From a virus: a stretch of 64,000 bases of DNA. How positions within the stretch are numbered: the stretch's first letter is position 1; the number at the start of each line of letters is the position of its first letter. Below are positions 1 to 8,343 of this stretch, in pieces. The DNA is taken from IMG/VR virus record IMGVR_UViG_3300027747_004722, positions 35,016-99,015 of that record. One strand, written 5' to 3'. The notes below the pieces were generated by a model. It was not told the DNA's origin. It worked only from the letters and a program-made list of their open reading frames with translations, and did not search any database. The position numbers and the translations under genes were made by a program.

Positions 1-2
1 TC

Positions 3-767
3 AAGAAGTTCTGGGCGAAACTCGGCGACAACCTCCCGCACCCCAGCATCAACGACATGGGGTATGTCATGGCGAATACGGAGGTGATCCACGGGGACGC
101 CTACGAGAGATTGCTCGAGGTGCTGGGGATCGACGACGCGTTCGACAAAATTCTGGAACTCGACATCATCAAGGGCAGGGTCAACTACCTGCGCAAGCAC
201 CTCCATAAGTTTCACTCGGACAACAAGAAGCAGTTCGTCTATTCCCTGATCCTCTTCACGCTGTTCGTCGAGAACATAGCCCTCTTCAGCCAGTTCTACA
301 CTATTAGCTGGTTCGGACGCTACAAGAATGTGCTCAAGGACACGAATAAGCAGGTGGAGTACACCAGCCGGGAAGAGAACCTCCACGCCATGATCGGCAT
401 GAAACTCATCAAGGCGATCAGAAAAGAGTGCCCAGAGCTGTTCGATGAGGAACTTGAGGAGAAGATACTCCACGAGGCCCAGGAGGCCATCAAGTACGAG
501 ATGCAGATCGTCGAGTGGATCGTCAACGGATATGGAGAGGAAAAGCTGAACTCCGAGGTTCTCAAGGAGTTCATAAAGGACAGAATGAACCACTCCCTGA
601 AAGAGATTGGATACAAGAAGGTCTTCGAAGTCGATAAGAAACTGCTGTCGAAAACCATTTGGTTTGAAGAACAGGTTCTCGGAAACAATCAGAGTGACTT
701 TTTTCACTCAAGGCCTGTAGAATATTCTAAAAAAGGGAAGAGTTTTGCGGCAGAGGACTTGTTTTGA
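3..767 (+). CDS. nrdB: Class I ribonucleotide reductase beta subunit, 3' part
   Basis: The reading frame is already open at base 3, so the 5' part lies outside the window. The visible protein is mostly helical, with a ferritin-like segment (SREENLHAMIG, then a later HEAQEAIKYE) that supplies carboxylate and His ligands of a dinuclear metal site, as in class I beta subunits. It ends in AEDLF, like the acidic-hydrophobic C-terminal tail by which beta subunits dock on NrdA. The stop overlaps the TTG start of the next gene, and nrdA follows after that insert. It would supply the radical for making deoxynucleotides during infection. The family call is confident; metal type and subclass (NrdB or NrdF) cannot be settled from this fragment. 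Confidence 0.88.
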   Translation, partial: KKFWAKLGDNLPHPSINDMGYVMANTEVIHGDAYERLLEVLGIDDAFDKILELDIIKGRVNYLRKHLHKFHSDNKKQFVYSLILFTLFVENIALFSQFYTISWFGRYKNVLKDTNKQVEYTSREENLHAMIGMKLIKAIRKECPELFDEELEEKILHEAQEAIKYEMQIVEWIVNGYGEEKLNSEVLKEFIKDRMNHSLKEIGYKKVFEVDKKLLSKTIWFEEQVLGNNQSDFFHSRPVEYSKKGKSFAAEDLF

Positions 768-2245
768 AAAAATTGACCCACGAAGAATTTGTGAGCCGCG
801 CCAAGAAGATATATGGTGATCGATATGACTATGAACAATGTAAGTACGAACACAGCCTTAAAAAGGTAATAATATCATGCCGCATTCACGGGCCATTCAA
901 AATAAAGCCCAGCAATCACATAAACAACCGTCAAGGCTGTTGGCATTGTGGAAATGAATCGACGGGCGTCAAACAAAAGAGGACGACAACAGAGATTGTG
1001 AACTTGATTCAGGCAAAGCCGAATTCCGAAGCCTATGATTTCTCTTCGATTGTGGGGGTCAACGACTATAGGTCGGATTTGGTCACCGTAGTCTGCAAGG
1101 AGCATGGAAGTTACGAACGAACTGTCCGAGACATACTGCGCAGCAAATACTTCGGATGCAAAAAGTGCAAAATAGCAGATGATACATTTACTAGGGAAAT
1201 ATTCATAGAAAAATCAAGCAAGACGCACGACTCCCGCTACTCCTACGACAAAGTCCGCTACACCAAAGCTCATGATCCGGTCGTGGTGACCTGCCCCGAA
1301 CACGGCGACTTTGTCACGGCGCCTTACATACACATCAAAGGAGGCGGCTTCTGTCCGATTTGCGTAAGCCACACCAGTTCGTACGAGATCGAACTCGCCG
1401 ACTATATCAAAAACCAATTCCCCGACCTGCCGATAAAGACAACCTGCAAGGAAATCGAAGGGGTCAGCGAGGTTGACATCATGGTGTATTCCGCCAAGGT
1501 CGCGCTCGAACTAGACGGCCTCTACTGGCACAGCGACATCTTCAAGAAAAAGAACTACCACCTTGAAAAAACGGTCGCCGTATCCAAGGCGGGGCACAGG
1601 CTCATTCACATATTCGAAGACGAATGGAGAGACAAGAAAGATATTTGCAAGTCGATGGTCGCAAACGCCCTTGGCCAAACCAAAACGAAGATTCATGCGA
1701 GAAGTTGTTCGGTGCGTGAGGTGCCTTCGCGCGAGGCGTCAGACTTCCTCCAAGCCAACCACATACAGGGGCGATGTGCCTCGCTCTATAGGTATGGTCT
1801 CTACAAAGACGAGATTTTGGTGGCCCTTATGACCTTCGGCGGCAACCGAGTGTGCCTCGGAGCCAAGAAAAAATTGTCGGAGTACGAGTTGCTTCGTTTC
1901 TGCAATGCCAGGTTCACATCCGTCGTGGGCGGCGCCTCCAAAATCTTCTCCCACTTCGTATCGGCTCACCAACCACAAAAAGTGACCAGCTACTGCGACA
2001 AAAGATGGGGAACCGGCGGCCTGTACAAAACCCTTGGCTTCAAAAAGGCAAAAGACACGCCCCCCAACTACTTCTATGTCAGGGGAGGAAAGAGGTTCGG
2101 TCGCTTTGGCTTCCGAAAGAATGTGCTCGTCGCCAAAGGGCACGACCCCAACAAAACTGAGCGACAAATAATGTCCGACCTTGGCTACAACAGGATTTAC
2201 GACTGCGGGAGCATGAAATTCGAATGGAAAAGAAAACAGGCATGA
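764..2245 (+). CDS. Homing endonuclease with Cys/His repeats, Vsr-like nuclease and acetyltransferase-like domain
   Basis: The likely start is TTG at 764, overlapping the nrdB stop. Residues 1 to about 205 hold three repeats of a CxxHGxF...HxxxxxGCxxC type, a probable zinc-binding DNA-reading module. Residues about 205-310 carry a Vsr/EDxHD-like nuclease core (LELDGLYWHSD, then HIFEDEW). Residues about 325-480 resemble the GNAT/Mom-like domain often attached to phage nucleases (RYGLY...LLRFCNARFTSVVGGASK). The gene sits between nrdB and nrdA, and nrdA carries an endonuclease-free intein. It may therefore be the homing enzyme of that locus; this is inference. Its 5' half is more AT-rich than its neighbours, which suggests recent arrival. 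Confidence 0.75.
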   Translation: MKKLTHEEFVSRAKKIYGDRYDYEQCKYEHSLKKVIISCRIHGPFKIKPSNHINNRQGCWHCGNESTGVKQKRTTTEIVNLIQAKPNSEAYDFSSIVGVNDYRSDLVTVVCKEHGSYERTVRDILRSKYFGCKKCKIADDTFTREIFIEKSSKTHDSRYSYDKVRYTKAHDPVVVTCPEHGDFVTAPYIHIKGGGFCPICVSHTSSYEIELADYIKNQFPDLPIKTTCKEIEGVSEVDIMVYSAKVALELDGLYWHSDIFKKKNYHLEKTVAVSKAGHRLIHIFEDEWRDKKDICKSMVANALGQTKTKIHARSCSVREVPSREASDFLQANHIQGRCASLYRYGLYKDEILVALMTFGGNRVCLGAKKKLSEYELLRFCNARFTSVVGGASKIFSHFVSAHQPQKVTSYCDKRWGTGGLYKTLGFKKAKDTPPNYFYVRGGKRFGRFGFRKNVLVAKGHDPNKTERQIMSDLGYNRIYDCGSMKFEWKRKQA

Positions 2246-4323
2246 CAAACAAGGACTATTATTGGCTCAACTCCCATAGCCGCCTCTTCCTCGAGCGCGG
2301 ATACCTCGAGCCGGGCGTGACCCCCGAGCAGAGGATAAGGCAGATAGCTGACAACGCCGAGTCCATCCTCAAGGTCAAGGGTTTCGCCGACAAGTTCGAG
2401 GGCTACATGAAGCGGGGCTTCTACTCCCTCGCCACCCCGGTCTGGTGCAACTTCGGCAACAAGAGGGGGCTCCCGGTCAGCTGCTTCGGCAGTTACGTCG
2501 AGGACAAGATGGAGAGCATCCTCACGAAGGCGGCCGAGGTCGGGATCATGAGCAAGATGGGGGGCGGCACCAGCGGCTTCTTCGGAGCCCTAAGGCCACG
2601 CGGGACGAAGATCAGCGTGGGCGGCGAGAGCAGCGGCGCCGTGCACTTCATGGAGATTTTCGACAAGGTCAGCGAGGTCATCAGCCAGGGCAGCGCCCGC
2701 AGGGGATCGTTCGCCGCCTACATGCCCATAGAGCACGAAGACATCGAGGAGTTCCTCCGAATCAGGAGCGAGGGACACAGCATCCAGAACATGAGCATCG
2801 GGGTCACCGTCACCGACAAGTTCATGAAAGACCTCATCGAAGGGGACAAGGACAAGAGGGCCATATGGGCCAAGGTCATACAGAAGCGGTTCGAGACCGG
2901 ATACCCGTACATCATGTTCGTCGACACGGCGAACAAGAACGCCCCCAAGGTCTACAAGGACAAGAAGCTGAAGATAAAGGCAAGCAACCTCTGTGTGGCC
3001 CCGGACACCCTCTTGCTCACCCGCGACGGGGAAATCACGATCGGAGACCACGAGGGCGAGGAGGTCGAGGTCTGGAACGGCAAGGAATGGTCGGACACGG
3101 TGATCCGAAAGACCGGCACGAACCAGCCCGTCCTTGAAATCAAATTCGTCATCAGGGAGCTGGACGACGACGACACCCAGTCGCTCAAGTTCTCCTCACT
3201 GAAGGCCACTGAATACCACAAGTTCTACCTGAAGAACGGGTCGGAGGTCAGGGCTTCCGAACTCAAGCCGGGGGACGAACTCCTACGATTCACCGACCAC
3301 AGGGGCAGGCTCGCCAGGACGGAGGTCCTCGAGGTGGCCCCCGCCGGGAACAGCGACACCTACTGCGTCAACGAGCCAAAGGAACACAAGGCCGTCTTCA
3401 ACGGCGTCCTCACCGGCAACTGCTCGGAAATACAGCTGTTCTCCGACGAGGAAAACTCGTTCGTTTGCGTGCTGTCGAGCCTGAACCTCCTGCACTGGGA
3501 CGAGATGGCCGACACAGACGCGGTCGAGACCATGGTCATGTTCCTTGACGCCGTCTGCGAGGAGTTCATACGCAAGACCGAGGGCGCCAAGTACATGGAG
3601 GCCCCCCGACGCTTCGCCATGGAGCAGCGCGCCCTGGGCCTCGGCGTTCTCGGATGGCACTCGTACCTCCAGAGTAAGATGATCGCCTTCGAGAGCATGG
3701 AGGCGAAGATGAAGAACGCGGAGATATGGAAGAAGGTGCGTGAGCGGGCCGACAAGACGACGGAGCAGATGGCAAAGGACTACGGCGAGCCTCCGCTGCT
3801 CAAGGGCTACGGGAGGAGGAACGTCACCACGCTCGCGGTCGCCCCCACGACCTCCAGCAGCTTCATACTCGGCCAGGTCAGCCCCAGCATAGAGCCCCTG
3901 AACAGCAACTACTTCGTCAAGAACCTGGCCAAGGGGAAGTTCACCTACAAGAACCCGTACCTCAAAGAGACTCTCAAGAAGTACGAGAGAAACGACGAAG
4001 ACACATGGAAGACCATTCTGGTCAAGGGTGGATCGGTTCAGCACCTGGACTTCCTCACCAAGGAGGAGAAGGACGTCTTCAAGACCTTCGGAGAAATCTC
4101 CCAGAAGGAGATCGTGATACAGGCCGCCCAGAGACAGAAGTACATCGACCAGTCCCAGAGCCTGAATCTCATGATTCCGCCTTCAACTTCACCCAAGGAT
4201 GTCAACAGTCTTCTGATCGAGGGTTGGGAGATGGGCGTAAAGACCTTCTACTACCAGAGGTCTGCCAACCCGGCCCAGGAACTGGCCCGCAGCATCCTGA
4301 CCTGCTCGTCGTGCGAGGCATAA
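2224..4323 (+). CDS. nrdA: Class I ribonucleotide reductase alpha subunit with mini-intein
   Basis: Catalytic subunit that reduces ribonucleotides. The 699-residue precursor contains an intein at residues 257-399, leaving an enzyme of about 556 residues. Visible alpha-subunit features are the first active-site Cys (LPVSCFGSY), the catalytic-loop Cys directly after the intein (NL/CSEIQL), the substrate-site segment PTTSSSFILG...SPSIEP, and a C-terminal redox pair (CSSCEA). The start may be ATG 2224 or ATG 2242; both overlap the upstream endonuclease gene. The short N-terminus lacks the ATP-cone found in longer NrdA, so the overall-activity allosteric site is probably absent. dut follows immediately. 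Confidence 0.93.
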   Translation: MEKKTGMTNKDYYWLNSHSRLFLERGYLEPGVTPEQRIRQIADNAESILKVKGFADKFEGYMKRGFYSLATPVWCNFGNKRGLPVSCFGSYVEDKMESILTKAAEVGIMSKMGGGTSGFFGALRPRGTKISVGGESSGAVHFMEIFDKVSEVISQGSARRGSFAAYMPIEHEDIEEFLRIRSEGHSIQNMSIGVTVTDKFMKDLIEGDKDKRAIWAKVIQKRFETGYPYIMFVDTANKNAPKVYKDKKLKIKASNLCVAPDTLLLTRDGEITIGDHEGEEVEVWNGKEWSDTVIRKTGTNQPVLEIKFVIRELDDDDTQSLKFSSLKATEYHKFYLKNGSEVRASELKPGDELLRFTDHRGRLARTEVLEVAPAGNSDTYCVNEPKEHKAVFNGVLTGNCSEIQLFSDEENSFVCVLSSLNLLHWDEMADTDAVETMVMFLDAVCEEFIRKTEGAKYMEAPRRFAMEQRALGLGVLGWHSYLQSKMIAFESMEAKMKNAEIWKKVRERADKTTEQMAKDYGEPPLLKGYGRRNVTTLAVAPTTSSSFILGQVSPSIEPLNSNYFVKNLAKGKFTYKNPYLKETLKKYERNDEDTWKTILVKGGSVQHLDFLTKEEKDVFKTFGEISQKEIVIQAAQRQKYIDQSQSLNLMIPPSTSPKDVNSLLIEGWEMGVKTFYYQRSANPAQELARSILTCSSCEA
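2992..3420 (+). other. Mini-intein in NrdA (143 residues)
   Basis: The intein begins at Cys257 (CVAPDTLLL, block A) and ends LTGN, followed by Cys400, the catalytic-loop cysteine of NrdA, as the +1 nucleophile. A block B-like ATEYHKFYL lies in the middle. There is no LAGLIDADG or HNH domain, so it is a splicing-only mini-intein. The penultimate residue is Gly rather than the usual His, an unusual but tolerated variant in some inteins. Insertion at the active site makes removal costly, which favours persistence. Confidence 0.9.
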
Positions 4324-4324
4324 A

Positions 4325-4801
4325 ATGAACTTCGTATCAAGATGGTTCTACAGGGCCAAGACGGACTACGATGTCCCGCACGTGCGCGTCCGGCTTCTGG
4401 ACGCGGACGCCAAGACCCCCGTCCGTTCCAACCCGACCGACGCAGGAGCCGACCTGTCCAGCACGGAGAGCGTCATGATCCACCCCGGCGAGCGGAAGAC
4501 CGTCGGCACCGGCGTGGCCATGGAAATACCGGAGGGGTTCTACGGGAGGGTCGCGCCGCGTTCGGGCCTGGCGAGCAAGCACGGCGTCGACGTTCTCGCA
4601 GGCGTCGTGGACAGCTCCTACAGGGGCGAGATAAAGGTGGTGCTGTTGAACACCGACAAGCACAACACCTTCCATGTCGAGAAAGGGGACAGGATAGCCC
4701 AGATCATATTCGAGGGCCATTTCAACTTCCCCCTGGTGGAGTCGGACTCCCTGGAGAATTCCAGCCGCGGGTCTGGGGGCTTCGGTTCCAGCGGTAAATG
4801 A
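4325..4801 (+). CDS. dut: dUTP diphosphatase (dUTPase)
   Basis: Trimeric dUTPase that converts dUTP to dUMP and keeps uracil out of phage DNA. All five motifs are present in order: TDAGADL, APRSGLAS, GVVDSSYRGE, KGDRIAQII and RGSGGFGSSG. Length (158 aa) is near the family norm, with about 15 extra N-terminal residues. It follows nrdA after one base and its stop overlaps the next start (ATGA), so it belongs to the nucleotide-metabolism operon. Confidence 0.95.
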   Translation: MNFVSRWFYRAKTDYDVPHVRVRLLDADAKTPVRSNPTDAGADLSSTESVMIHPGERKTVGTGVAMEIPEGFYGRVAPRSGLASKHGVDVLAGVVDSSYRGEIKVVLLNTDKHNTFHVEKGDRIAQIIFEGHFNFPLVESDSLENSSRGSGGFGSSGK

Positions 4802-5181
4802 AAAATTTCGCTCCCTTTCTCGACGAACGCCTTCACATCACGTGGGACGAACGCATGGGGCATTGCGTCTTCACCAAGGGAGAAATCAAGAGCCAGACCT
4901 TCGTGGAGATAGCCCCCGTGGTCGACTTCATGCCCGAGTGCCAGGTCGACCACAACCTGATGAGGTACGTCATCGCGTGGGAGGGCCGGCTCGCGGTGCC
5001 CCTCGGCTGGACCATGATCTACAACCACAGCGACGACAACAACTGCGCCTTCTCAATGAACTTCCACGACAAGCTCATCGCCATCATGGCCCTGCGGGAC
5101 ATCAAGGCGGGCGAGCAGATGACCGTCAACTACGGCCCCGACTGGTTCTCCTCTCGCGGGATGGATAAGATGCCTCTATGA
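4798..5181 (+). CDS. SET-domain protein
   Basis: Small protein (127 aa) with SET-fold hallmarks: NHSDDNN at about residues 76-82 and AGEQMTVNYG at about 104-113. These correspond to the NHxxxPN and GEExxxxY motifs that bind S-adenosylmethionine and the target lysine in SET methyltransferases. It is translationally coupled to dut and to the next gene by ATGA overlaps. The substrate is unknown; a host protein is one possibility. The N-terminus (MKNFAPFLDER) faintly resembles the capsid-targeting leader seen elsewhere here, but that may be chance. Confidence 0.75.
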   Translation: MKNFAPFLDERLHITWDERMGHCVFTKGEIKSQTFVEIAPVVDFMPECQVDHNLMRYVIAWEGRLAVPLGWTMIYNHSDDNNCAFSMNFHDKLIAIMALRDIKAGEQMTVNYGPDWFSSRGMDKMPL

Positions 5182-5531
5182 AGAAGATCACCTGCCCGTT
5201 GTGCGGCCAGAAGATGGACGTCTACACCACGGCCCACAAGAACGCCCCGTTCGTGGACAACAACACCTACCCGTCCATGTGCTTCACCTGCTACTTCGTC
5301 CCCAAGACGAGCGAACAGAGGTACGCCAAGGACGGTTCGGTTGCGGAGGACGTCGAACTCCCCTACTCCTGCGAACACCTTTGCACGCCGAAGGAACTAT
5401 ACGAATCGGGGGCCGCAGACACCCTCAAGCAGGCGAAGGCCAGCGTGGCGGGCGTGGCGTCGGCGTGCAAAGAAAAACGACCCCCGAAAAAGCCCGTCGG
5501 GAGGCCGAAGGCCTCCTGGAACGTGGCCTGA
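5178..5531 (+). CDS. Zinc-ribbon protein with AT-hook-like tail
   Basis: 117 aa. The N-terminus has CPLCGQ and MCFTCYF, spaced as a four-cysteine zinc ribbon, plus further cysteines near residue 70. The C-terminus ends in a basic KKPVGRPKA stretch that looks like an AT-hook. It may bind DNA or RNA; no precise family was recognised. Its start overlaps the SET gene stop (ATGA). Confidence 0.65.
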   Translation: MKKITCPLCGQKMDVYTTAHKNAPFVDNNTYPSMCFTCYFVPKTSEQRYAKDGSVAEDVELPYSCEHLCTPKELYESGAADTLKQAKASVAGVASACKEKRPPKKPVGRPKASWNVA

Positions 5532-5548
5532 AAGGCCTAGATAGCACT

Positions 5549-5905
5549 ATGCAATTCAAGGATTTCATCCTGACCGAGGCGGACCAGTACTTCGCCCAGA
5601 GGGTGTCTGATGTGCTGAACGCGCTTCAGGACTTAAATGACAGCGCCGGGGACATGGGCACGAGGCACCTTGTGTCCAACGCCCAGACGATAGTCAACCA
5701 GATCCGCCGGATCGTCCACACCCACTGGTCCCAGCGCCACGAGCCTGGTCTAACGGCACTCCAGAAGTGCGGTGTGGCCGTCATGAGGGCGATAGAGGAG
5801 AAGGACGACCTCCAGGGCGTCCTAAAGGCCTGCCAGGCCCATCTGGAGGCTCTTTCGGGCAAACAGGACAAGCCGTCCAACTCACTTGCTTCTGAAGAGC
5901 AATAG
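5549..5905 (+). CDS. Putative packaged internal protein with capsid-targeting-like leader
   Basis: 118 aa beginning MQFKDFILTEADQYF. The first ten residues match the window-wide leader, and LTE|A is a good prohead-protease-type site ([LI]-x-E). The rest is a helical, soluble protein without a recognised domain. The start at 5549 is chosen because it places the leader at the N-terminus. It overlaps the next gene by 20 bases. Confidence 0.7.
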   Translation: MQFKDFILTEADQYFAQRVSDVLNALQDLNDSAGDMGTRHLVSNAQTIVNQIRRIVHTHWSQRHEPGLTALQKCGVAVMRAIEEKDDLQGVLKACQAHLEALSGKQDKPSNSLASEEQ

Positions 5906-6515
5906 CCCCCGCTTTTGGTATTTTTTTCTTCCGCACTACATAGACTTTGTGGAAGAAGAAGATTCTGAAATAGAGGATATTCTCAAGAGCAGGCCCAAGA
6001 AGATAAAGTCTGGCCGAAAGGGCAAGAGGGTCGAACTCGACCTCATCAAGAAGCTCAACGACAGGTTCCGGGACGTCATCGCCGCCCGCCCCGGGGGCGG
6101 GTCGTTCAACCGCACGGTGGGCAGCGGAAATCGCTGGGGGCAACGGGTTCACCTGTCGAGGGCGGCCTCCGACACCTACACGGGCGACATCGTGTGCCCG
6201 GAGGGCTTCCTGTTCGTCCTGGAGAGCAAGGGAGGCTACAACGACATCGACCTCTGCACCGCCTTCTCGGGCCGCCAGGCCGAGCTCGATTCCTTCCTAA
6301 AGCAGGTCAGCGACGACTCCAAGAGGTGCGGCAGGATGCCTCTCCTCCTGTGGAAGAAGGACAGGAAGCCGCGGCTGGCCTTCCTCAGGTCCGCAGACCT
6401 CGGGGGCAGGGAGTTCCCCTGCATGATGCGGTACGGCCAGTGGACGGCACTGCTGTTCGACGACCTCATGTCGATCGGGGACGACTTCTTCTTCAGCAGC
6501 CCAGCGCGGCCCTGA
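5886..6515 (+). CDS. PD-(D/E)XK nuclease, Holliday-junction-resolvase-like
   Basis: A core from about residue 45 has GKRVELDLI (first acidic residue), a Gly/Asn-rich strand, TYTGDIV (Asp) and LFVLESKGG (ExK). This is the order expected of an archaeal Hjc/RecB-like PD-(D/E)XK fold. It could resolve branched phage DNA. The start is uncertain: TTG 5886 gives 209 aa and GTG 5949 gives 188 aa, and both keep the core. The 3' end overlaps a convergent minus-strand gene by 23 bases. Confidence 0.7.
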   Translation: MLLKSNSPRFWYFFLPHYIDFVEEEDSEIEDILKSRPKKIKSGRKGKRVELDLIKKLNDRFRDVIAARPGGGSFNRTVGSGNRWGQRVHLSRAASDTYTGDIVCPEGFLFVLESKGGYNDIDLCTAFSGRQAELDSFLKQVSDDSKRCGRMPLLLWKKDRKPRLAFLRSADLGGREFPCMMRYGQWTALLFDDLMSIGDDFFFSSPARP

Positions 6516-6702
6516 TATCTTCCGGCATTCTCTCTGGGTCCAAGACCACGACCCCCAGGTCGGAACCCTCGGCCACCACGATCTTGAGGATGCAAACCGC
6601 GGGCAGGAATCGTACGGGGGCGTCCGCCCCGGGCGAGCTGCCGAGCCGGCACTCCACGCCATCGTCGCGTCTCTCGACGACCCTGATCGGCACCATGACC
6701 AT
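6493..6702 (-). CDS. Small hypothetical protein coupled to upstream gene
   Basis: 69 aa with beta-strand-rich composition. Its ATG overlaps the stop of the 6702-8102 gene (TGATGG), a coupling that supports it as real. No family recognised. It ends in convergent overlap with the nuclease gene. Confidence 0.6.
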   Translation of the reverse strand: MVMVPIRVVERRDDGVECRLGSSPGADAPVRFLPAVCILKIVVAEGSDLGVVVLDPERMPEDIRAALGC

Positions 6703-8102
6703 CAGCCGTCCTCCAGCACAGAGAGCATGGCTCCGATCCGCTCCCGTTCCTTCTGGTGGGGAGCCTTCATCTCCGCCCAGTCCTTGCGTTCGGACTCCTT
6801 CTGGGCGAGCCTCTTCGAGGCCTCGCCCCGTCGGGAAGCTATCCTGTCTAGTTCCCCTCGGATGGAGTCGATCTGACGGAGCTTCTCCTTCTCGGCCAGA
6901 TCGAGCGCCTCTATGTCAACACGCAGGTTCCTGATCTCCTCCTCCATCGACCCCAGGACGCCGTCTATCTCCGCCACCTGCCTGTCCGAGTCCTCGTACG
7001 AGGCCAGCAGGTCCTTGATCCGCGTGATGGACACCGGGGAAACCGCCGCGGCCGCCGCCGAGTTCGACACCGGTGGGGCCGGGTCCTCTGACGCCGGGCT
7101 GGGAACAGGGCAGGACTGCCCTTGCGTCGCCTTCGGCGCGGAGCCCTTCCGCCATACCGGGTTCAGCCTGGATTCGACCTCGGGACCGAAATTGCCCTTT
7201 ATGGCCTCCAGCCTGCGCTCGCCAGCCGAAGTGATCCTGTACCCCCTGACGCCCTCGCTGACCCCCCTGCCGTTCTGGGATTCGCATCGGATTCTCTCGA
7301 TGTACCTCCCCTTCTTCCTCAATGCCATCGTGAGGGCCCTCATGGCCCCTTCCACGCTCGTGTAGGTCGGACTCAGCCCCGACACGAAACTCTTGATTCC
7401 GAGGCTCCTGACGATGCTGGAGGAGGCCTCCGCCTTCTTCGCGTACCCGAACTCGGCGACGAAGCCTATGGCCATCAGCGCCCTGTCCATGGCCCCCTGG
7501 TCGGAAAGCAGGGTCGATGGCTCAAGTTCCATCGACGGGAACGCCGTCCTCATGGGTTCCGCTGCCGCATCCCCCTCGGTCTCGCCGTGTCCCGCCGCGG
7601 CCTCTTCGGTGGCCGGGTTCTCTTGAAGGTCTTCGTTCGCTGGGAGCGAAGCAGGCTCGCTGTCTTCCACCTCGACGATCTCCTCCTCCTTCGGCATCGG
7701 CAGGTCGATGTTCAGCGCCCGGGCCATGACGGCCTTCGGTAGTTCGGGGGATTCGGAGACCCTCAGGGTGATTGGGCTCACCCTCTTTAGTACCGCGAAC
7801 GCCATCTGCAGGTCCACCCCCGCAGGCGGGAACAGGGAGTACTCGAACGCGGTGTCGTTTCCCCTCGGCTTGCACCACACCCTCACGCTCTTGGCCCCCG
7901 CCCGCGACTCGAGCCTTATGGCCCCGAACCGCTCCCGACCCTTCTTCTTGATCCTCCTCGAGTCCTTGAGCTCCCACACGCCCTCGAAGCCCGCCTCGTC
8001 GAGGACGTTGAGCATCAGGGCCTTGGTGGGGTTTACGATCTTCTTCTCCGACCTGCGGATGGAGCTCTCGAAAACCAGGTCTACTGATCCTTGGGCCGTC
8101 AT
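6702..8102 (-). CDS. Hypothetical protein: basic N-domain, winged-helix-like centre, coiled-coil C-terminus
   Basis: 466 aa from the ATG at 8102, preceded by AGGGAG at good spacing; the frame is open further upstream but that part looks non-coding. The N-terminal 110 residues are basic and beta-rich. An acidic, Ala-rich linker follows, then a region at about 205-295 with winged-helix character (two helices, then YRITSAGERRLEAI). The last 100 residues form a long coiled coil. It may be a structural or DNA-associated protein; no family was recognised. Confidence 0.65.
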   Translation of the reverse strand: MTAQGSVDLVFESSIRRSEKKIVNPTKALMLNVLDEAGFEGVWELKDSRRIKKKGRERFGAIRLESRAGAKSVRVWCKPRGNDTAFEYSLFPPAGVDLQMAFAVLKRVSPITLRVSESPELPKAVMARALNIDLPMPKEEEIVEVEDSEPASLPANEDLQENPATEEAAAGHGETEGDAAAEPMRTAFPSMELEPSTLLSDQGAMDRALMAIGFVAEFGYAKKAEASSSIVRSLGIKSFVSGLSPTYTSVEGAMRALTMALRKKGRYIERIRCESQNGRGVSEGVRGYRITSAGERRLEAIKGNFGPEVESRLNPVWRKGSAPKATQGQSCPVPSPASEDPAPPVSNSAAAAAVSPVSITRIKDLLASYEDSDRQVAEIDGVLGSMEEEIRNLRVDIEALDLAEKEKLRQIDSIRGELDRIASRRGEASKRLAQKESERKDWAEMKAPHQKERERIGAMLSVLEDG

Positions 8103-8343
8103 GGTCTTTCTCCCTGCGGTGTGGGTCGCGTATCTTCCGACACCAAAGGTTATACGGCGAAGTGGCGGATCGTCAACGAATTTTAGGGGACGGGAAAGTT
8201 CGAGGAAGGCGGCACCGGAGGGGGAGGATCGCTCCTCCCCCTCCTTCTGACACACCACCCCTTCAACCAACCGGGGGAAAAACAAGGCGTTTAGGCCCGT
8301 TTGGCCCCCGACCATGCACTTTCCAAACCCATCCACGGAGCCG
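8103..8343. other. Intergenic region with hairpin
   Basis: No gene is supported here. The region contains the Shine-Dalgarno of the next minus-strand gene and a perfect 12-bp hairpin at 8217-8244. Confidence 0.6.
8217..8244 (-). terminator. Terminator-like hairpin
   Basis: A perfect 12-bp inverted repeat (GGAGGGGGAGGA, TCGC loop) lies downstream of the 8344-9093 gene. There is no clear U-tract, so it may be an mRNA-stabilising hairpin instead. Confidence 0.5.

Noticed and set aside
3283-4044. 253-aa minus-strand ORF inside nrdA
   Set aside because: Shadow of nrdA; no motifs.
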